DNA of 64,000 nt from Elusimicrobium minutum Pei191 (GTDB lineage Bacteria; Elusimicrobiota; Elusimicrobia; Elusimicrobiales; Elusimicrobiaceae). The stretch lies in NCBI RefSeq assembly GCF_000020145.1, contig NC_010644.1, forward strand, positions 1,054,001 to 1,118,000, read 5' to 3'. Position numbers and translations under genes: made by a program. Below are positions 16,075-23,040 of this stretch, in pieces. The notes under the pieces were generated by a model, which was not told where the DNA came from, did not search any database, and was given only the letters and a program-made list of their open reading frames with translations. The stretch's first letter is position 1. Each line of letters begins with the position of its first letter.

Positions 16075-16827
16075 TTAGGCGGCGACTTTATCGTAAACTT
16101 CGGCAGCTTTTTTGGAGGCAGTTTCTTCCATGCTTGCAAAATCAATGTCTTTCTTTTTGGCTATGTCTGCATAACCGGGCTTGTGATTACGATTAGCACC
16201 CATTACCCCTTTTTTGCCTAAAATGCCTTCCGCGCCCTCTTTTAACTTAAAGAAACCAGACCAGCGGCCGCCGACTACAAACCAATCCCATTTAGCATTG
16301 GGATTTGTACGGTCTATAACTTTTACTACCTCACCTTTATCATCAATAAGGCAATAGCCGTATTTGTGTTTTTCATTAAGGTCAAGTGTTTCACCGGGGT
16401 TAAGGACAGTTTTACCCTCATATTCTGTGCAATATTCAGCAAATGTCATAACTGCGCTTTGTTTCACTTCAACTTTGGTGTATCCTTCGGGAATGTAGGC
16501 AATTTTTGGGCGGTAACCTTTACCATCGCCCCAATCCTTGCTTGTCCAAGAAATACCGCCGCCCCAGCCATGTCCCATAGGGTTATGTTTGGACAATTCT
16601 TCCGCTGTAGGTTCTCTGTAAAATTGATCCGCCCAAGTTACAAATAAATTGCCCTCAGCGTCTTTATAGCGTGTGGTTGTCATGGTTTCGTATTCTTTAC
16701 GCAGCTTTTCCGTTTCGTCTATATCCTGTACATATTTATCGTCCTGCCCTGTACATTCAAACTCATGGTAGGGCTGCAACTGTTTTGCTGGGTCTTTTCC
16801 AAATACTATTACTGTAAAATGGCTCAT
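16075..16827 (-). CDS. Phage protein of the MSHFTV family, N-terminal part
   Basis: 250 residues starting MSHFTVIVFGKDPAKQLQPY. It contains NPNAKWDWFVVGGRWSGFFK, the most conserved block I know in this phage family of unknown function. It ends in ASKKAAEVYDKVAA, where homologues continue. A -1 shift just before the stop would read on as VRRLTPAMDWETW into the next frame. A good ribosome site (AAGGAGATATTT) precedes the ATG. The function of the family is not known to me. Confidence 0.65.
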   Translation of the reverse strand: MSHFTVIVFGKDPAKQLQPYHEFECTGQDDKYVQDIDETEKLRKEYETMTTTRYKDAEGNLFVTWADQFYREPTAEELSKHNPMGHGWGGGISWTSKDWGDGKGYRPKIAYIPEGYTKVEVKQSAVMTFAEYCTEYEGKTVLNPGETLDLNEKHKYGYCLIDDKGEVVKVIDRTNPNAKWDWFVVGGRWSGFFKLKEGAEGILGKKGVMGANRNHKPGYADIAKKKDIDFASMEETASKKAAEVYDKVAA

Positions 16828-16854
16828 AAATATCTCCTTAAAATTAAAAACATA

Positions 16855-16879
16855 GGGGCGGCAGGGTTTGGGCCGCCCC
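16855..16879 (-). terminator. Hairpin between the early ATPase gene and the MSHFTV gene
   Basis: GGGGCGGC (16855-16862) pairs with GCCGCCCC (16872-16879) around a nine-base loop. Read leftward it is followed by TATGTTTTTAATTTT, so it can act as a partial terminator within the early operon. Confidence 0.6.
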
Positions 16880-16897
16880 GGGGTAACAGTGCGCCAG

Positions 16898-18157
16898 TTA
16901 TGCTTTCAGCTCTCCGTCCTCAATAACAAAGCCTTTGGTGCCCGTGGTGTCCACGCGCTCGGCCCATATTTGGTAGCCGCTTTCTTCCGCGCGCTGCTTA
17001 ATGTACTCAAGGCTCTCGTCGTCCAAAAGGCTCGCGTCGCGTAGCAGAATTACCTTTAAATCAGGGTTTTCCGCCGTGGCAATGTCCATGCTTAGCTTTA
17101 ACTGCTCCGCCGCGCTTAACTGCTTTATGGGTAACCCCTTGTAAAGCAGCTCGTTATTACCAAAGCCCAGCTCTTTTACGGGCAGGTTGGCGGATTCTAT
17201 GGCCTGTTTCTTTTGGTTTTCCAGGCTTTCCATTTCATTATTTAAATGGATAACATGGGCTTCCTCGTTTATTTTTTGCGTAACAAGTTTATCCCTGTTA
17301 ACGGCGGCATCAAAGGCGGCGTTTATGGTTTCCGCGTCTTTGATTTTGCTTTCAATGTCCGTGGTGTCTATGGGCTGGTTGCTGCGCATAAACTCAAGCC
17401 CGCGGCGTATATCCACGTCAAGCTGTTCAACGTCTGACTTAATGCTTAAAATTTGCGCCTCAAGCCTTTTTATTTCGTCCTGTTTGCTGATTTTCTTTTG
17501 GGTAAGGCTGTCCAGTGCGTATTTGGCCTTTTGTATTTTTTGGTTGCTTTCCTGCGCATTTTGAAGAACAGACATTAAAGTAGCCACGTCCACGCGCTCT
17601 TTGGGCACATTAACTATGGGCATGCTTTCTATTTGGGCCTCAAGGCGTTTAACTTCCCTGTTAACCTCGGTGCGCTGCTCGTACAGACTTTTGTGTTTCC
17701 TGTCCAGTTCGTCAATGTCCACCTTTAAATCGGCGTTTTTGCGGATAAATTCGTACTGCTCCTTTGCGCTCATGCGCATAAAGGCCAGCGGATCAAACCC
17801 TAAAATGCCAGTAAACTTATCAAGCACGGCCTGCGGGCTGGAGTATTTGGCCCCGTCTTTACTCGTTACCTTTATGGTGGTGGTATAATCGGTGCCCACC
17901 TCATTAACCTTAAATACGCGCTCTATAATAAGGTCGTTAAGTTCAAGGCGTATGGTGCCTTTTTCCTGCCCTTGGCGTACCGGCATTTGCTGTATATTAT
18001 CTTTGCCTTTCAGCACCCACCATATAGCGTCAAGCACGGTAGATTTGCCTTGCCCATTACGGCCCGATATTTCTACAAAATTGCCTTCCGGCCTTATGGT
18101 TATGGCCTTAATCTTTTTTATGTTTTCAAGCTGTAAACTTATTATTTCTTTGCTCAT
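16898..18157 (-). CDS. SbcC/RecF-like SMC-type ATPase
   Basis: 419 residues. Walker A is ISGRNGQGKSTVLDAI (about 29-44). A coiled-coil region of roughly 150 residues follows (KHKSLYEQRTEVNREVKRLE through the Gln/Lys-rich segments). The C-terminal nucleotide-binding half has the signature-like LSAAEQLKLSM and a Walker B-like LKVILLRDASLLDDE. Phages often encode such RecF/SbcC-like ATPases beside RecE/RecT; they handle DNA ends with a nuclease partner. No Mre11/SbcD-type nuclease gene is adjacent, so the partner may be the RecE-like enzyme. Confidence 0.8.
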   Translation of the reverse strand: MSKEIISLQLENIKKIKAITIRPEGNFVEISGRNGQGKSTVLDAIWWVLKGKDNIQQMPVRQGQEKGTIRLELNDLIIERVFKVNEVGTDYTTTIKVTSKDGAKYSSPQAVLDKFTGILGFDPLAFMRMSAKEQYEFIRKNADLKVDIDELDRKHKSLYEQRTEVNREVKRLEAQIESMPIVNVPKERVDVATLMSVLQNAQESNQKIQKAKYALDSLTQKKISKQDEIKRLEAQILSIKSDVEQLDVDIRRGLEFMRSNQPIDTTDIESKIKDAETINAAFDAAVNRDKLVTQKINEEAHVIHLNNEMESLENQKKQAIESANLPVKELGFGNNELLYKGLPIKQLSAAEQLKLSMDIATAENPDLKVILLRDASLLDDESLEYIKQRAEESGYQIWAERVDTTGTKGFVIEDGELKA

Positions 18158-18339
18158 AAAACCCCCTGTAAATTATTAAGTAGCGTTCCGGCAAAACAGC
18201 CCATTCCGTTAAACTTCTTAGCAGTAGAACCGCCTCCACATTTGCCTTCAGCACTTCCATTGCCGCCGGCTTCACATTCACAACAGGCAACCCATAACTT
18301 GCCCGCGGTGTCCTTGAAACTGTTTAGTTTTTTTGCCAT
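18154..18339 (-). CDS. Small Cys- and Gly-rich phage protein (61 aa)
   Basis: 61 residues with CCECEAGGNGSAEGKCGGG and a further Cys (GMGCFAG), suggesting metal binding. It overlaps the ATPase ATG by four bases, and GGGGATCTT precedes its own ATG. No family is recognised. Confidence 0.55.
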   Translation of the reverse strand: MAKKLNSFKDTAGKLWVACCECEAGGNGSAEGKCGGGSTAKKFNGMGCFAGTLLNNLQGVL

Positions 18340-18347
18340 AAGATCCC

Positions 18348-18572
18348 CTATTTTGCCGGCCTTTTGACTTTCTTTCCGGTGCGATCTCTAAGAACGCCAC
18401 ACTTATCACAAGCCGCACCCTTAAAGTAAATATTTAAGCCGTAAAAGTTTGCCGCTTTCTTTTCTTTGCGGGTTAATTTGGCTTTGGCGGCTTTCATCTG
18501 CGCGCGCTCAATTTTGCGTGTTTTAACAAAGTCCTTAACCTTCTTAATTCTTACACTTGGATTGTGTTCCAT
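18348..18572 (-). CDS. Small basic protein with CXXC (74 aa)
   Basis: 74 residues from the ATG at 18572, with GAGG upstream. Lys/Arg-rich helical body, then AACDKCGVLRDRTGKK, a single knuckle. Probably nucleic-acid binding by composition. It overlaps the upstream gene by 29 bases. Confidence 0.5.
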   Translation of the reverse strand: MEHNPSVRIKKVKDFVKTRKIERAQMKAAKAKLTRKEKKAANFYGLNIYFKGAACDKCGVLRDRTGKKVKRPAK

Positions 18573-18723
18573 TTTCTTTAACCTCAACTTGTTTTAAATA
18601 ACCTTCGTAAATTTCTTGTATTTGCTTCATTGCATTGGCTTGCGCTGGCTCCGTTAAGCCCCATATTTGTATTGCCCCATTTGCCGCGCGCCGCGCCTTG
18701 TCTAAAGCTTCTTGCAATGTCAT
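18544..18723 (-). CDS. Small phage protein (59 aa)
   Basis: 59 residues from the ATG at 18723 (AAGGGATTAAGA before it), MTLQEALDKARRAANGAIQI onward. Mostly helical. No family is recognised; it is part of the overlapping early operon. Confidence 0.5.
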   Translation of the reverse strand: MTLQEALDKARRAANGAIQIWGLTEPAQANAMKQIQEIYEGYLKQVEVKENGTQSKCKN

Positions 18724-18725
18724 TC

Positions 18726-18977
18726 TTAATCCCTTATTAAATACGCCCAAAACAGCCGTAGCAGGTCTTTTGTATCGCCTATATGCCTAAGCATTGGGTA
18801 CACAGGCCCATAGTTTAAAATCCCTTTGCCAATGTGTCTTATGCTTATTTCTTCACAATCCCAATCCATACCGTCCGGCCCAACAAGCACCCACACATCT
18901 ATTTTTAAAGGTGCCTTAAAGGTGTAATCTACACGGCTTAGAGTTTTGATTAAAAAGTGTGTTAAATATTTTTTCAT
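18726..18977 (-). CDS. Hypothetical phage protein (83 aa)
   Basis: 83 residues, MKKYLTHFLIKTLSRVDYTF onward, with a central acidic segment (GPDGMDWDCEEISIRHIG). A compact soluble protein by composition. No family is recognised. It ends two bases before the next gene. Confidence 0.55.
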   Translation of the reverse strand: MKKYLTHFLIKTLSRVDYTFKAPLKIDVWVLVGPDGMDWDCEEISIRHIGKGILNYGPVYPMLRHIGDTKDLLRLFWAYLIRD

Positions 18978-18982
18978 AAGCT

Positions 18983-19102
18983 TTAAATTGCCAAAAGTGC
19001 AATATATATAAGAACTGCAAAAACTGTTAAGACGCGCTTTTCATTTTTGCGTGGGTTGCGCCTGCCTTCAAAAATCAAAATGAAATTTTTTATAGTGGCC
19101 AT
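18983..19102 (-). CDS. Tiny membrane protein (39 aa)
   Basis: 39 residues from the ATG at 19102, which follows GGGAGTGTAAT. A basic segment (EGRRNPRKNEKR) precedes one hydrophobic helix (VLTVFAVLIYIALLAI) at the C-terminus. Possibly an envelope or host-takeover peptide; function unknown. Confidence 0.5.
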   Translation of the reverse strand: MATIKNFILIFEGRRNPRKNEKRVLTVFAVLIYIALLAI

Positions 19103-19103
19103 A

Positions 19104-19343
19104 TTACACTCCCATAAGTCTGTTAATGTCTTTTTCTTGGAACCAATACAGCTTTCCCCATCTTTTTGCAATATCCCTAAAGCGTCCGTATTTGGCCTTC
19201 CATTGAATGTTTTTCACGTCCTCTCCTAATCGGAGGGCAACCTCAAAGGAATTTATGAACACTATCCCCTGACGCGTAATAACCTTCGACTTCTGTTTGT
19301 ATAGGGCAGATTTTTCTTCCCATGTGTTTTTTATTGCTATCAT
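19104..19343 (-). CDS. First early gene, possible DNA-binding protein (79 aa)
   Basis: 79 residues, the first gene of the leftward operon. SFEVALRLGEDVKNIQWKAK and FRDIAKRWGKLYWFQEKDIN look like a short winged-helix or excisionase-type DNA-binding protein. The position opposite the repressor would fit a Cro- or Xis-like role. The assignment is tentative because no diagnostic motif is seen. Confidence 0.5.
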   Translation of the reverse strand: MIAIKNTWEEKSALYKQKSKVITRQGIVFINSFEVALRLGEDVKNIQWKAKYGRFRDIAKRWGKLYWFQEKDINRLMGV

Positions 19344-19383
19344 CTCAAACCTCTCTTCTTAGTCTAATTTCGTTAAATTTGGT

Positions 19384-19462
19384 ACAATAAAAACCGCAAG
19401 CCCTTAAAATAATCCTGCCAGGATACAGAGGTGTTTAATCTCTGCTTTTAAGGTTTGCGGTT
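19384..19462 (-). terminator. Branched hairpin with T-run in the leader of the lytic operon
   Basis: An outer stem AACCGCAA (19392-19399) with TTGCGGTT (19455-19462) continues as CCTTAAAA (19402-19409) with TTTTAAGG (19446-19453), 16 pairs in all. It encloses two hairpins: ATCCT/AGGAT (19412-19424) and CAGAG/CTCTG (19426-19444). Read leftward the stem is followed by TTTTTATTG, so it can terminate transcripts from the lytic promoter before the first gene at 19343. Confidence 0.65.
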
Positions 19463-19510
19463 CTTATGCGATGTTAAGACTTTACTTATTAGCTTAGGTC
19501 ATAACCTGAA

Positions 19511-19621
19511 CTAAATTTTGCTACCTAAATTTTCATCTATCGCATAAGTCCGCTTTGGCATTGCGGTTTTATTTTTGAGGTTCGGTGGTTTCGGCCGTTT
19601 GCGCTTTAGCTTTTGTTTCAC
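19511..19621 (-). CDS. Candidate basic leader peptide (36 aa), possible antiterminator
   Basis: A 36-residue frame with a GTG start at 19621 and AGAGGG seven bases upstream. It begins with a strongly basic run (MKQKLKRKRPKPPNLKNK) and ends ENLGSKI. It lies directly downstream of the leftward promoter and upstream of the branched terminator, the place taken by N in lambdoid phages. The assignment rests on position and charge only. Confidence 0.35.
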   Translation of the reverse strand: MKQKLKRKRPKPPNLKNKTAMPKRTYAIDENLGSKI

Positions 19622-19648
19622 CGCCGCCCTCTGCAAGATTTGTCCAGT

Positions 19649-19677
19649 TTGACTAGGAACAAGCCTCACTTCACTAT
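19649..19677 (+). promoter_or_regulatory. Rightward (repressor) promoter
   Basis: TTGACT (19649-19654), a 17-base spacer, then CACTAT (19672-19677). It would drive the repressor and lysogeny genes. Its -10 box is the left half of the operator inverted repeat TTCACTAT (19670-19677). Confidence 0.5.
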
Positions 19678-19714
19678 CTATATTAAGTTTAGTAAAAATA
19701 GTGAAGAAAGTCAA
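19670..19714 (-). promoter_or_regulatory. Leftward lytic promoter with operator half-sites
   Basis: On the minus strand, TTGACT (19709-19714), a 17-base spacer and TAAACT (19686-19691) form a near-consensus promoter. The half-sites TTCACTAT (19670-19677) and ATAGTGAA (19698-19705) form an inverted repeat that covers the start region and the spacer, a good candidate for repressor binding that would control both promoters. Confidence 0.6.
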
Positions 19715-19756
19715 GGGGGTGTCTTATGCCCTCATTTTACGACGAGGAGTGAGGAT

Positions 19757-20434
19757 ATGAATAAAATAGAAGCTCTATTAAAAGAGTGGAACAATGGCGT
19801 TTTAAAAGGCTCTCAAAAAAAATTAGCCACCAAGTTAGATGTTGGCGAAAGTGCCGTTTCTGGTTGGATTTCGGGAAGAATAAAGCCGGGATCTGACAAT
19901 ATTATTGCCATATCTAAAATATTTAAAAAGTCTGAAAAAGAAATAAAAGAAATTTTTGGCATTCAGGATAAAAGTAAAAAAGATTTGCCAACAATGGAGA
20001 TGGTTCGTATCAACAACTATGTACCGTTTATGGGGGAAATTTACGCCGATAGATTTAACTGTGCGATACTCGAGGAGACTCCTTCACTTTATATTCCTGT
20101 TCTTCGTGGAGATGATAATGATTATGCCGCAAAAGTTCGCGGCGACTGTATGGAGCCATCACTAAAAGAAGGAACTACCATTATTCTAAGGAAATGCACT
20201 ATAACAGATGTCTCCGAAGGAGAAATAGTAATTGCACGACTAGAAGATGAATGTACATTAAAACGCTTTTATTTAGAAAGTAATACTATTTGGCTTATTC
20301 CTGATAATGATGCATATGAACCTATTTTTGGGTCCATACATGAGATAGAAATTCAAGCCAAAGTAATTGACGAGTTTAGACCTCCTGCAAGAAAAAGGAG
20401 ACCTAAATTCTTAGAAGAAAAAAACAAAAAATAG
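19757..20434 (+). CDS. Prophage repressor, XRE helix-turn-helix with S24 (CI/LexA-like) domain
   Basis: 225 residues from the ATG at 19757, preceded by GAGGAGTGAGGAT; a longer upstream frame would cross the operator. Residues about 14-60 are an XRE HTH (QKKLATKLDVGESAVSGWIS). Residues about 88-205 are S24-like: VRGDCMEPSLKEG is the nucleophile motif and CTLKRFY carries the Lys (169). The nucleophile position is Cys131 instead of the usual Ser. No clear Ala-Gly or Cys-Gly cleavage site is seen before it (VPFMGEIYADRF). It probably keeps the prophage silent by binding the operator at 19670-19705. Confidence 0.87.
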   Translation: MNKIEALLKEWNNGVLKGSQKKLATKLDVGESAVSGWISGRIKPGSDNIIAISKIFKKSEKEIKEIFGIQDKSKKDLPTMEMVRINNYVPFMGEIYADRFNCAILEETPSLYIPVLRGDDNDYAAKVRGDCMEPSLKEGTTIILRKCTITDVSEGEIVIARLEDECTLKRFYLESNTIWLIPDNDAYEPIFGSIHEIEIQAKVIDEFRPPARKRRPKFLEEKNKK

Positions 20435-20443
20435 GGGGATGTT

Positions 20444-20611
20444 ATGACTCAGACGATAATACTAATCGTTTTAATACTTGCTCTCTTCTACGCTGCTTAT
20501 CTACTCACACACAAACTATTAAATAAGACTTATCCAACGCCATTTAAAAACTGGCAACTTGTTTCATTCGTAGTGATTGATGCAATTATTATTTTCTTTT
20601 TAGCGAGGTAA
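20444..20611 (+). CDS. Small two-helix membrane protein (55 aa)
   Basis: 55 residues with two hydrophobic helices (IILIVLILALFYAAYLL and SFVVIDAIIIFFLA). GGGGGATGTT precedes the ATG, nine bases after the repressor stop. Expressed with the repressor in the lysogen, so a superinfection-exclusion or toxin-like role is possible; no family is recognised. Confidence 0.6.
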   Translation: MTQTIILIVLILALFYAAYLLTHKLLNKTYPTPFKNWQLVSFVVIDAIIIFFLAR

Positions 20612-20614
20612 TAT

Positions 20615-21481
20615 ATGAAAAAACTATTATTCACTCTACTCTTTTGCTTATTTGTTGTGCCTGCATTCGCAGTAAAGATAAATGCAGACAACTATCAACG
20701 CTATATTGGAAAGCACTTTATTTTTTTAAAGCAAAGAACTGTTCTGGGCACCCATTGCAGAATAGGCGATAAGAAGTTTGAAAAAAATAAGTATGTCGAC
20801 AAGGTCCTTCTTATTAAAGATATTGACTATAAAAATAAGTCCTTGGTTTTAGAAGAAACTAAAGATAATGGGAAAACAAAAACTATAAAAACAAAAAAAA
20901 TATATCCACTAGATTGTGTTGATATCCTAGAGGATTTAGATATTGCAAGGGATTTTTATATCGGAAAAACGCTATATCCAACATCTATATTTAGGGGTAT
21001 TAGCAGAGATAACGAGAAAGGATATACAACAAGTTATGATGCAGAAAAAAACAAACCATATAAAATTAAAGATGTGAAATGGGGAAATTATGACTCCGCC
21101 GCTTTTAAATTAATGATAGATGACGATAATTATATTACTGCAGAACTGCCGGATCAAATCCCATACTCATTTACCGATATAAACCCTCTTATAAAACAAA
21201 GACAGGCTGACAAAAAAGCTCAACAGGAACAACAAAAATATAGAGATATTGTTATAAAAGCCTACGGAGCGAATTGGTCTAAATCTACACTAGACAAGAT
21301 AAATAAAGGCGAAATTTCAGTAGGGATGACCAAACATCAAGTAGAGGCATCTTGGGGTGTTTGCTTAGAGGATCGCAAGGTTGAGTCTGCCTATGGCGTT
21401 TCAGTATGGTGTAATTATCGACAAAAAGGAAAAACCTTAAACTTTGTTAATGATGTTCTTCAAATAATCGCAGATATATAA
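20615..21481 (+). CDS. Secreted prophage protein with BamE/SmpA-like C-terminus
   Basis: 288 residues. A signal peptide (KKLLFTLLFCLFVVPAFA) is followed by a Lys-rich body of unknown type. The last 65 residues (KINKGEISVGMTKHQVEASW onward, then LNFVNDVLQII) match the BamE/SmpA/OmlA pattern, a periplasmic or outer-membrane fold. It starts three bases after the membrane-protein stop, forming a lysogenic-conversion pair between repressor and integrase. An envelope change that blocks other phages is a reasonable but untested idea. Confidence 0.65.
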   Translation: MKKLLFTLLFCLFVVPAFAVKINADNYQRYIGKHFIFLKQRTVLGTHCRIGDKKFEKNKYVDKVLLIKDIDYKNKSLVLEETKDNGKTKTIKTKKIYPLDCVDILEDLDIARDFYIGKTLYPTSIFRGISRDNEKGYTTSYDAEKNKPYKIKDVKWGNYDSAAFKLMIDDDNYITAELPDQIPYSFTDINPLIKQRQADKKAQQEQQKYRDIVIKAYGANWSKSTLDKINKGEISVGMTKHQVEASWGVCLEDRKVESAYGVSVWCNYRQKGKTLNFVNDVLQIIADI

Positions 21482-21547
21482 ATTAATGCCAGAAGAAGAA
21501 AAAAACCTTTACAAATAAGAATCCTAAGAAGCGAAAAAGGAAAAAGA

Positions 21548-22615
21548 GTGCCCCGAAAAATCACTGAACGCATCCCAGTTAAAGATTGCCCCGGACTATT
21601 TAAGGTTGGGGATATATATCTTTGTGATTTTTACCGGGCAGAGATTGGCAGGCATCGCAAAACGCTAGGAAGCAATGTTAATGACGCTAAAAACTACGTT
21701 AAATTAAAACTTGCAGGCTTGCCCACGCCTTTGGACACACTCAAGGAAAAAACCCTCTGGGGAGCCTATTGCAGGGATTATACAGATAAATACTCCATTC
21801 AAGATAAAACCACTAAACGCTTTGTAAACAAAGCCATAGAAGACTTCAACAGAATCATTGCTCCTAAATATTTGATAGATATTGATGAAAAATCCGTCTC
21901 AAAATTTGTCTCCGAAATGGACAAAGAAGGGCGTGGCAAATACTCTATAAATAGAGAACGCCGTGTAATCATTAAAATGCTGAGAGAAGCAGAAGAAATC
22001 AAAGATTATAATTATCCAAAACATTCTTGGAAACTTGTACCTAAATTTAAAGAAGCCAAAGGCCGTCTAATAAAATATTCTAAAGACCATTTAAAAAAAC
22101 TATATAAGAATGCCGACTCAATGCTTAAGGCGGCCATTATGCTGGGCTCTTATGCTGGTATGAGAGTAGAAGAAGTTTTTCAGGCGGAATGGACGGATGT
22201 TAACTGGGATAGGGGTGTTATTTATGTGCAAAAGAAAGAGAATTATATCCCTAAGGATTATGAAGATAGAGAAATTCCTCTTCTAAAACCACTAAGACAA
22301 TATTTATTGAAAAACAAGGGTTCTTCAAAAAACACTCATATTGTGGCGTTTAAAGATGGCAGTTCCCCTAAGACCCCTGAAGTTATATCTGCTCTGTTTA
22401 GAAGATTGGCGCACGAGCTAGGTATTCCGTATACAAAATTTCATTTATTAAGACACAACTTCGGCTCTTTTTCTGCCGAGCAAGGCATTGACCCTTTTTC
22501 AATTCAAAAAGCTATGGGTCATTCCAAACTGGAAACAACCATGATTTATATACACGATACTGAGGCGAAGGTTATCCAAGAATATAAAACAAAAATCAAA
22601 GGCACAATGTTTTAG
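21548..22615 (+). CDS. int: Phage integrase, tyrosine recombinase
   Basis: 355 residues with a GTG start preceded by AAAAAGGAAAAAGA. Catalytic residues follow the family order: Arg in GSYAGMRVEEVFQAEW (about residue 209), Lys near YVQKKENY, HxxR in KFHLLRHNFGSF, His in KAMGHSKLETT and the nucleophile Tyr in MIYIHDTEAKV. The N-terminal 170 residues contain the arm-binding and SAM-like core-binding parts. It lies at the right end of the prophage, as expected for an att-proximal int. Confidence 0.92.
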   Translation: MPRKITERIPVKDCPGLFKVGDIYLCDFYRAEIGRHRKTLGSNVNDAKNYVKLKLAGLPTPLDTLKEKTLWGAYCRDYTDKYSIQDKTTKRFVNKAIEDFNRIIAPKYLIDIDEKSVSKFVSEMDKEGRGKYSINRERRVIIKMLREAEEIKDYNYPKHSWKLVPKFKEAKGRLIKYSKDHLKKLYKNADSMLKAAIMLGSYAGMRVEEVFQAEWTDVNWDRGVIYVQKKENYIPKDYEDREIPLLKPLRQYLLKNKGSSKNTHIVAFKDGSSPKTPEVISALFRRLAHELGIPYTKFHLLRHNFGSFSAEQGIDPFSIQKAMGHSKLETTMIYIHDTEAKVIQEYKTKIKGTMF

Positions 22616-22617
22616 GG

Positions 22618-22782
22618 ATGACAAAAAGGATGACAATGCCAGTTCGGTTTGCCATTACTAAAAATATCAATAATACTAAATACTCCGACGTAAAAATACC
22701 TTTCTTAAAAAAACACGTCAGAAAAATCATTCCCGAGAGGCCCATCCAGCCCGGGGAGTTCACCTTAGAAAACCCCTCTTAG
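22618..22782 (+). CDS. Small ORF after the integrase (54 aa)
   Basis: An open frame of 54 residues starts two bases after the integrase stop (MTKRMTMPVRFAIT onward) and ends ERPIQPGEFTLENPS inside the terminator stem. Close spacing suggests translation with int. A small basic protein here could be an excisionase, but I see no HTH. It may also include the attachment core, in which case its end is host-derived. Confidence 0.35.
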   Translation: MTKRMTMPVRFAITKNINNTKYSDVKIPFLKKHVRKIIPERPIQPGEFTLENPS

Positions 22783-22801
22783 AGATACTAAGAGGGGTTT
22801 T
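22769..22801 (+). terminator. Strong intrinsic terminator at the prophage right end
   Basis: AAAACCCCTCTTAG (22769-22782) pairs perfectly with CTAAGAGGGGTTTT (22788-22801) around AGATA, followed by GCTTTTTAC. It ends the repressor-integrase transcription unit. Confidence 0.85.
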
Positions 22802-23040
22802 GCTTTTTACATCTTAAAAACTCAGCCTAAAGCAACCACGTTCCGGACCACCTTAGAATTTCTTTTGTAGTGGCAAGGAGCATTTAAAATAAATACCCGT
22901 GCTGAAGTCTGCTTTTACTATATAATCAAACAAAAAATTATATACTTATATATGAATAACAGTAGTAAATAATTTTTGTCCATATGTGGAGAAAACTTTC
23001 CCTGCATATATCATAACTACACATAGGAGTTTAAATAACA

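Larger units (their letters stand above)
1..22801. mobile_element. Prophage, right-hand part (left end outside window)
   Basis: Seen: a tyrosine integrase at the right edge, a divergent XRE/S24 repressor, leftward recombination and replication genes, then terminase, portal and a ClpP-like prohead protease at the left edge. This is the standard order of a temperate tailed phage. Genes overlap by 1-4 bases throughout and many encode fewer than 60 residues, unlike the flanking host genes. Tail and lysis genes and the second attachment site must lie to the left of position 1. The right boundary is placed at the terminator after the integrase; the attachment core itself cannot be recognised without the other end. 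Confidence 0.93.

Noticed and set aside
19392-19462. tRNA or tmRNA-like gene from the cloverleaf-like folding
   Set aside because: The outer stem has 16 pairs, no T-loop consensus (GTTCGA) or anticodon arm of the right size and no CCA end; a branched terminator fits better.
19511-19714. Longer 67-residue version of the leader frame
   Set aside because: Its first codons coincide with the -35 and -10 boxes of the leftward promoter, so only the shorter frame from 19621 could be on the transcript.
19613-19756. N-terminal extension of the prophage repressor by 48 residues
   Set aside because: The extension would be read through the operator and promoter region and lacks a ribosome site; GAGGAGTGAGGAT supports the start at 19757.
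22636-22675. tRNA 3' end as attachment site (sequence with GTTCG)
   Set aside because: The surrounding bases do not form the T-arm, anticodon arm or acceptor stem of a tRNA.
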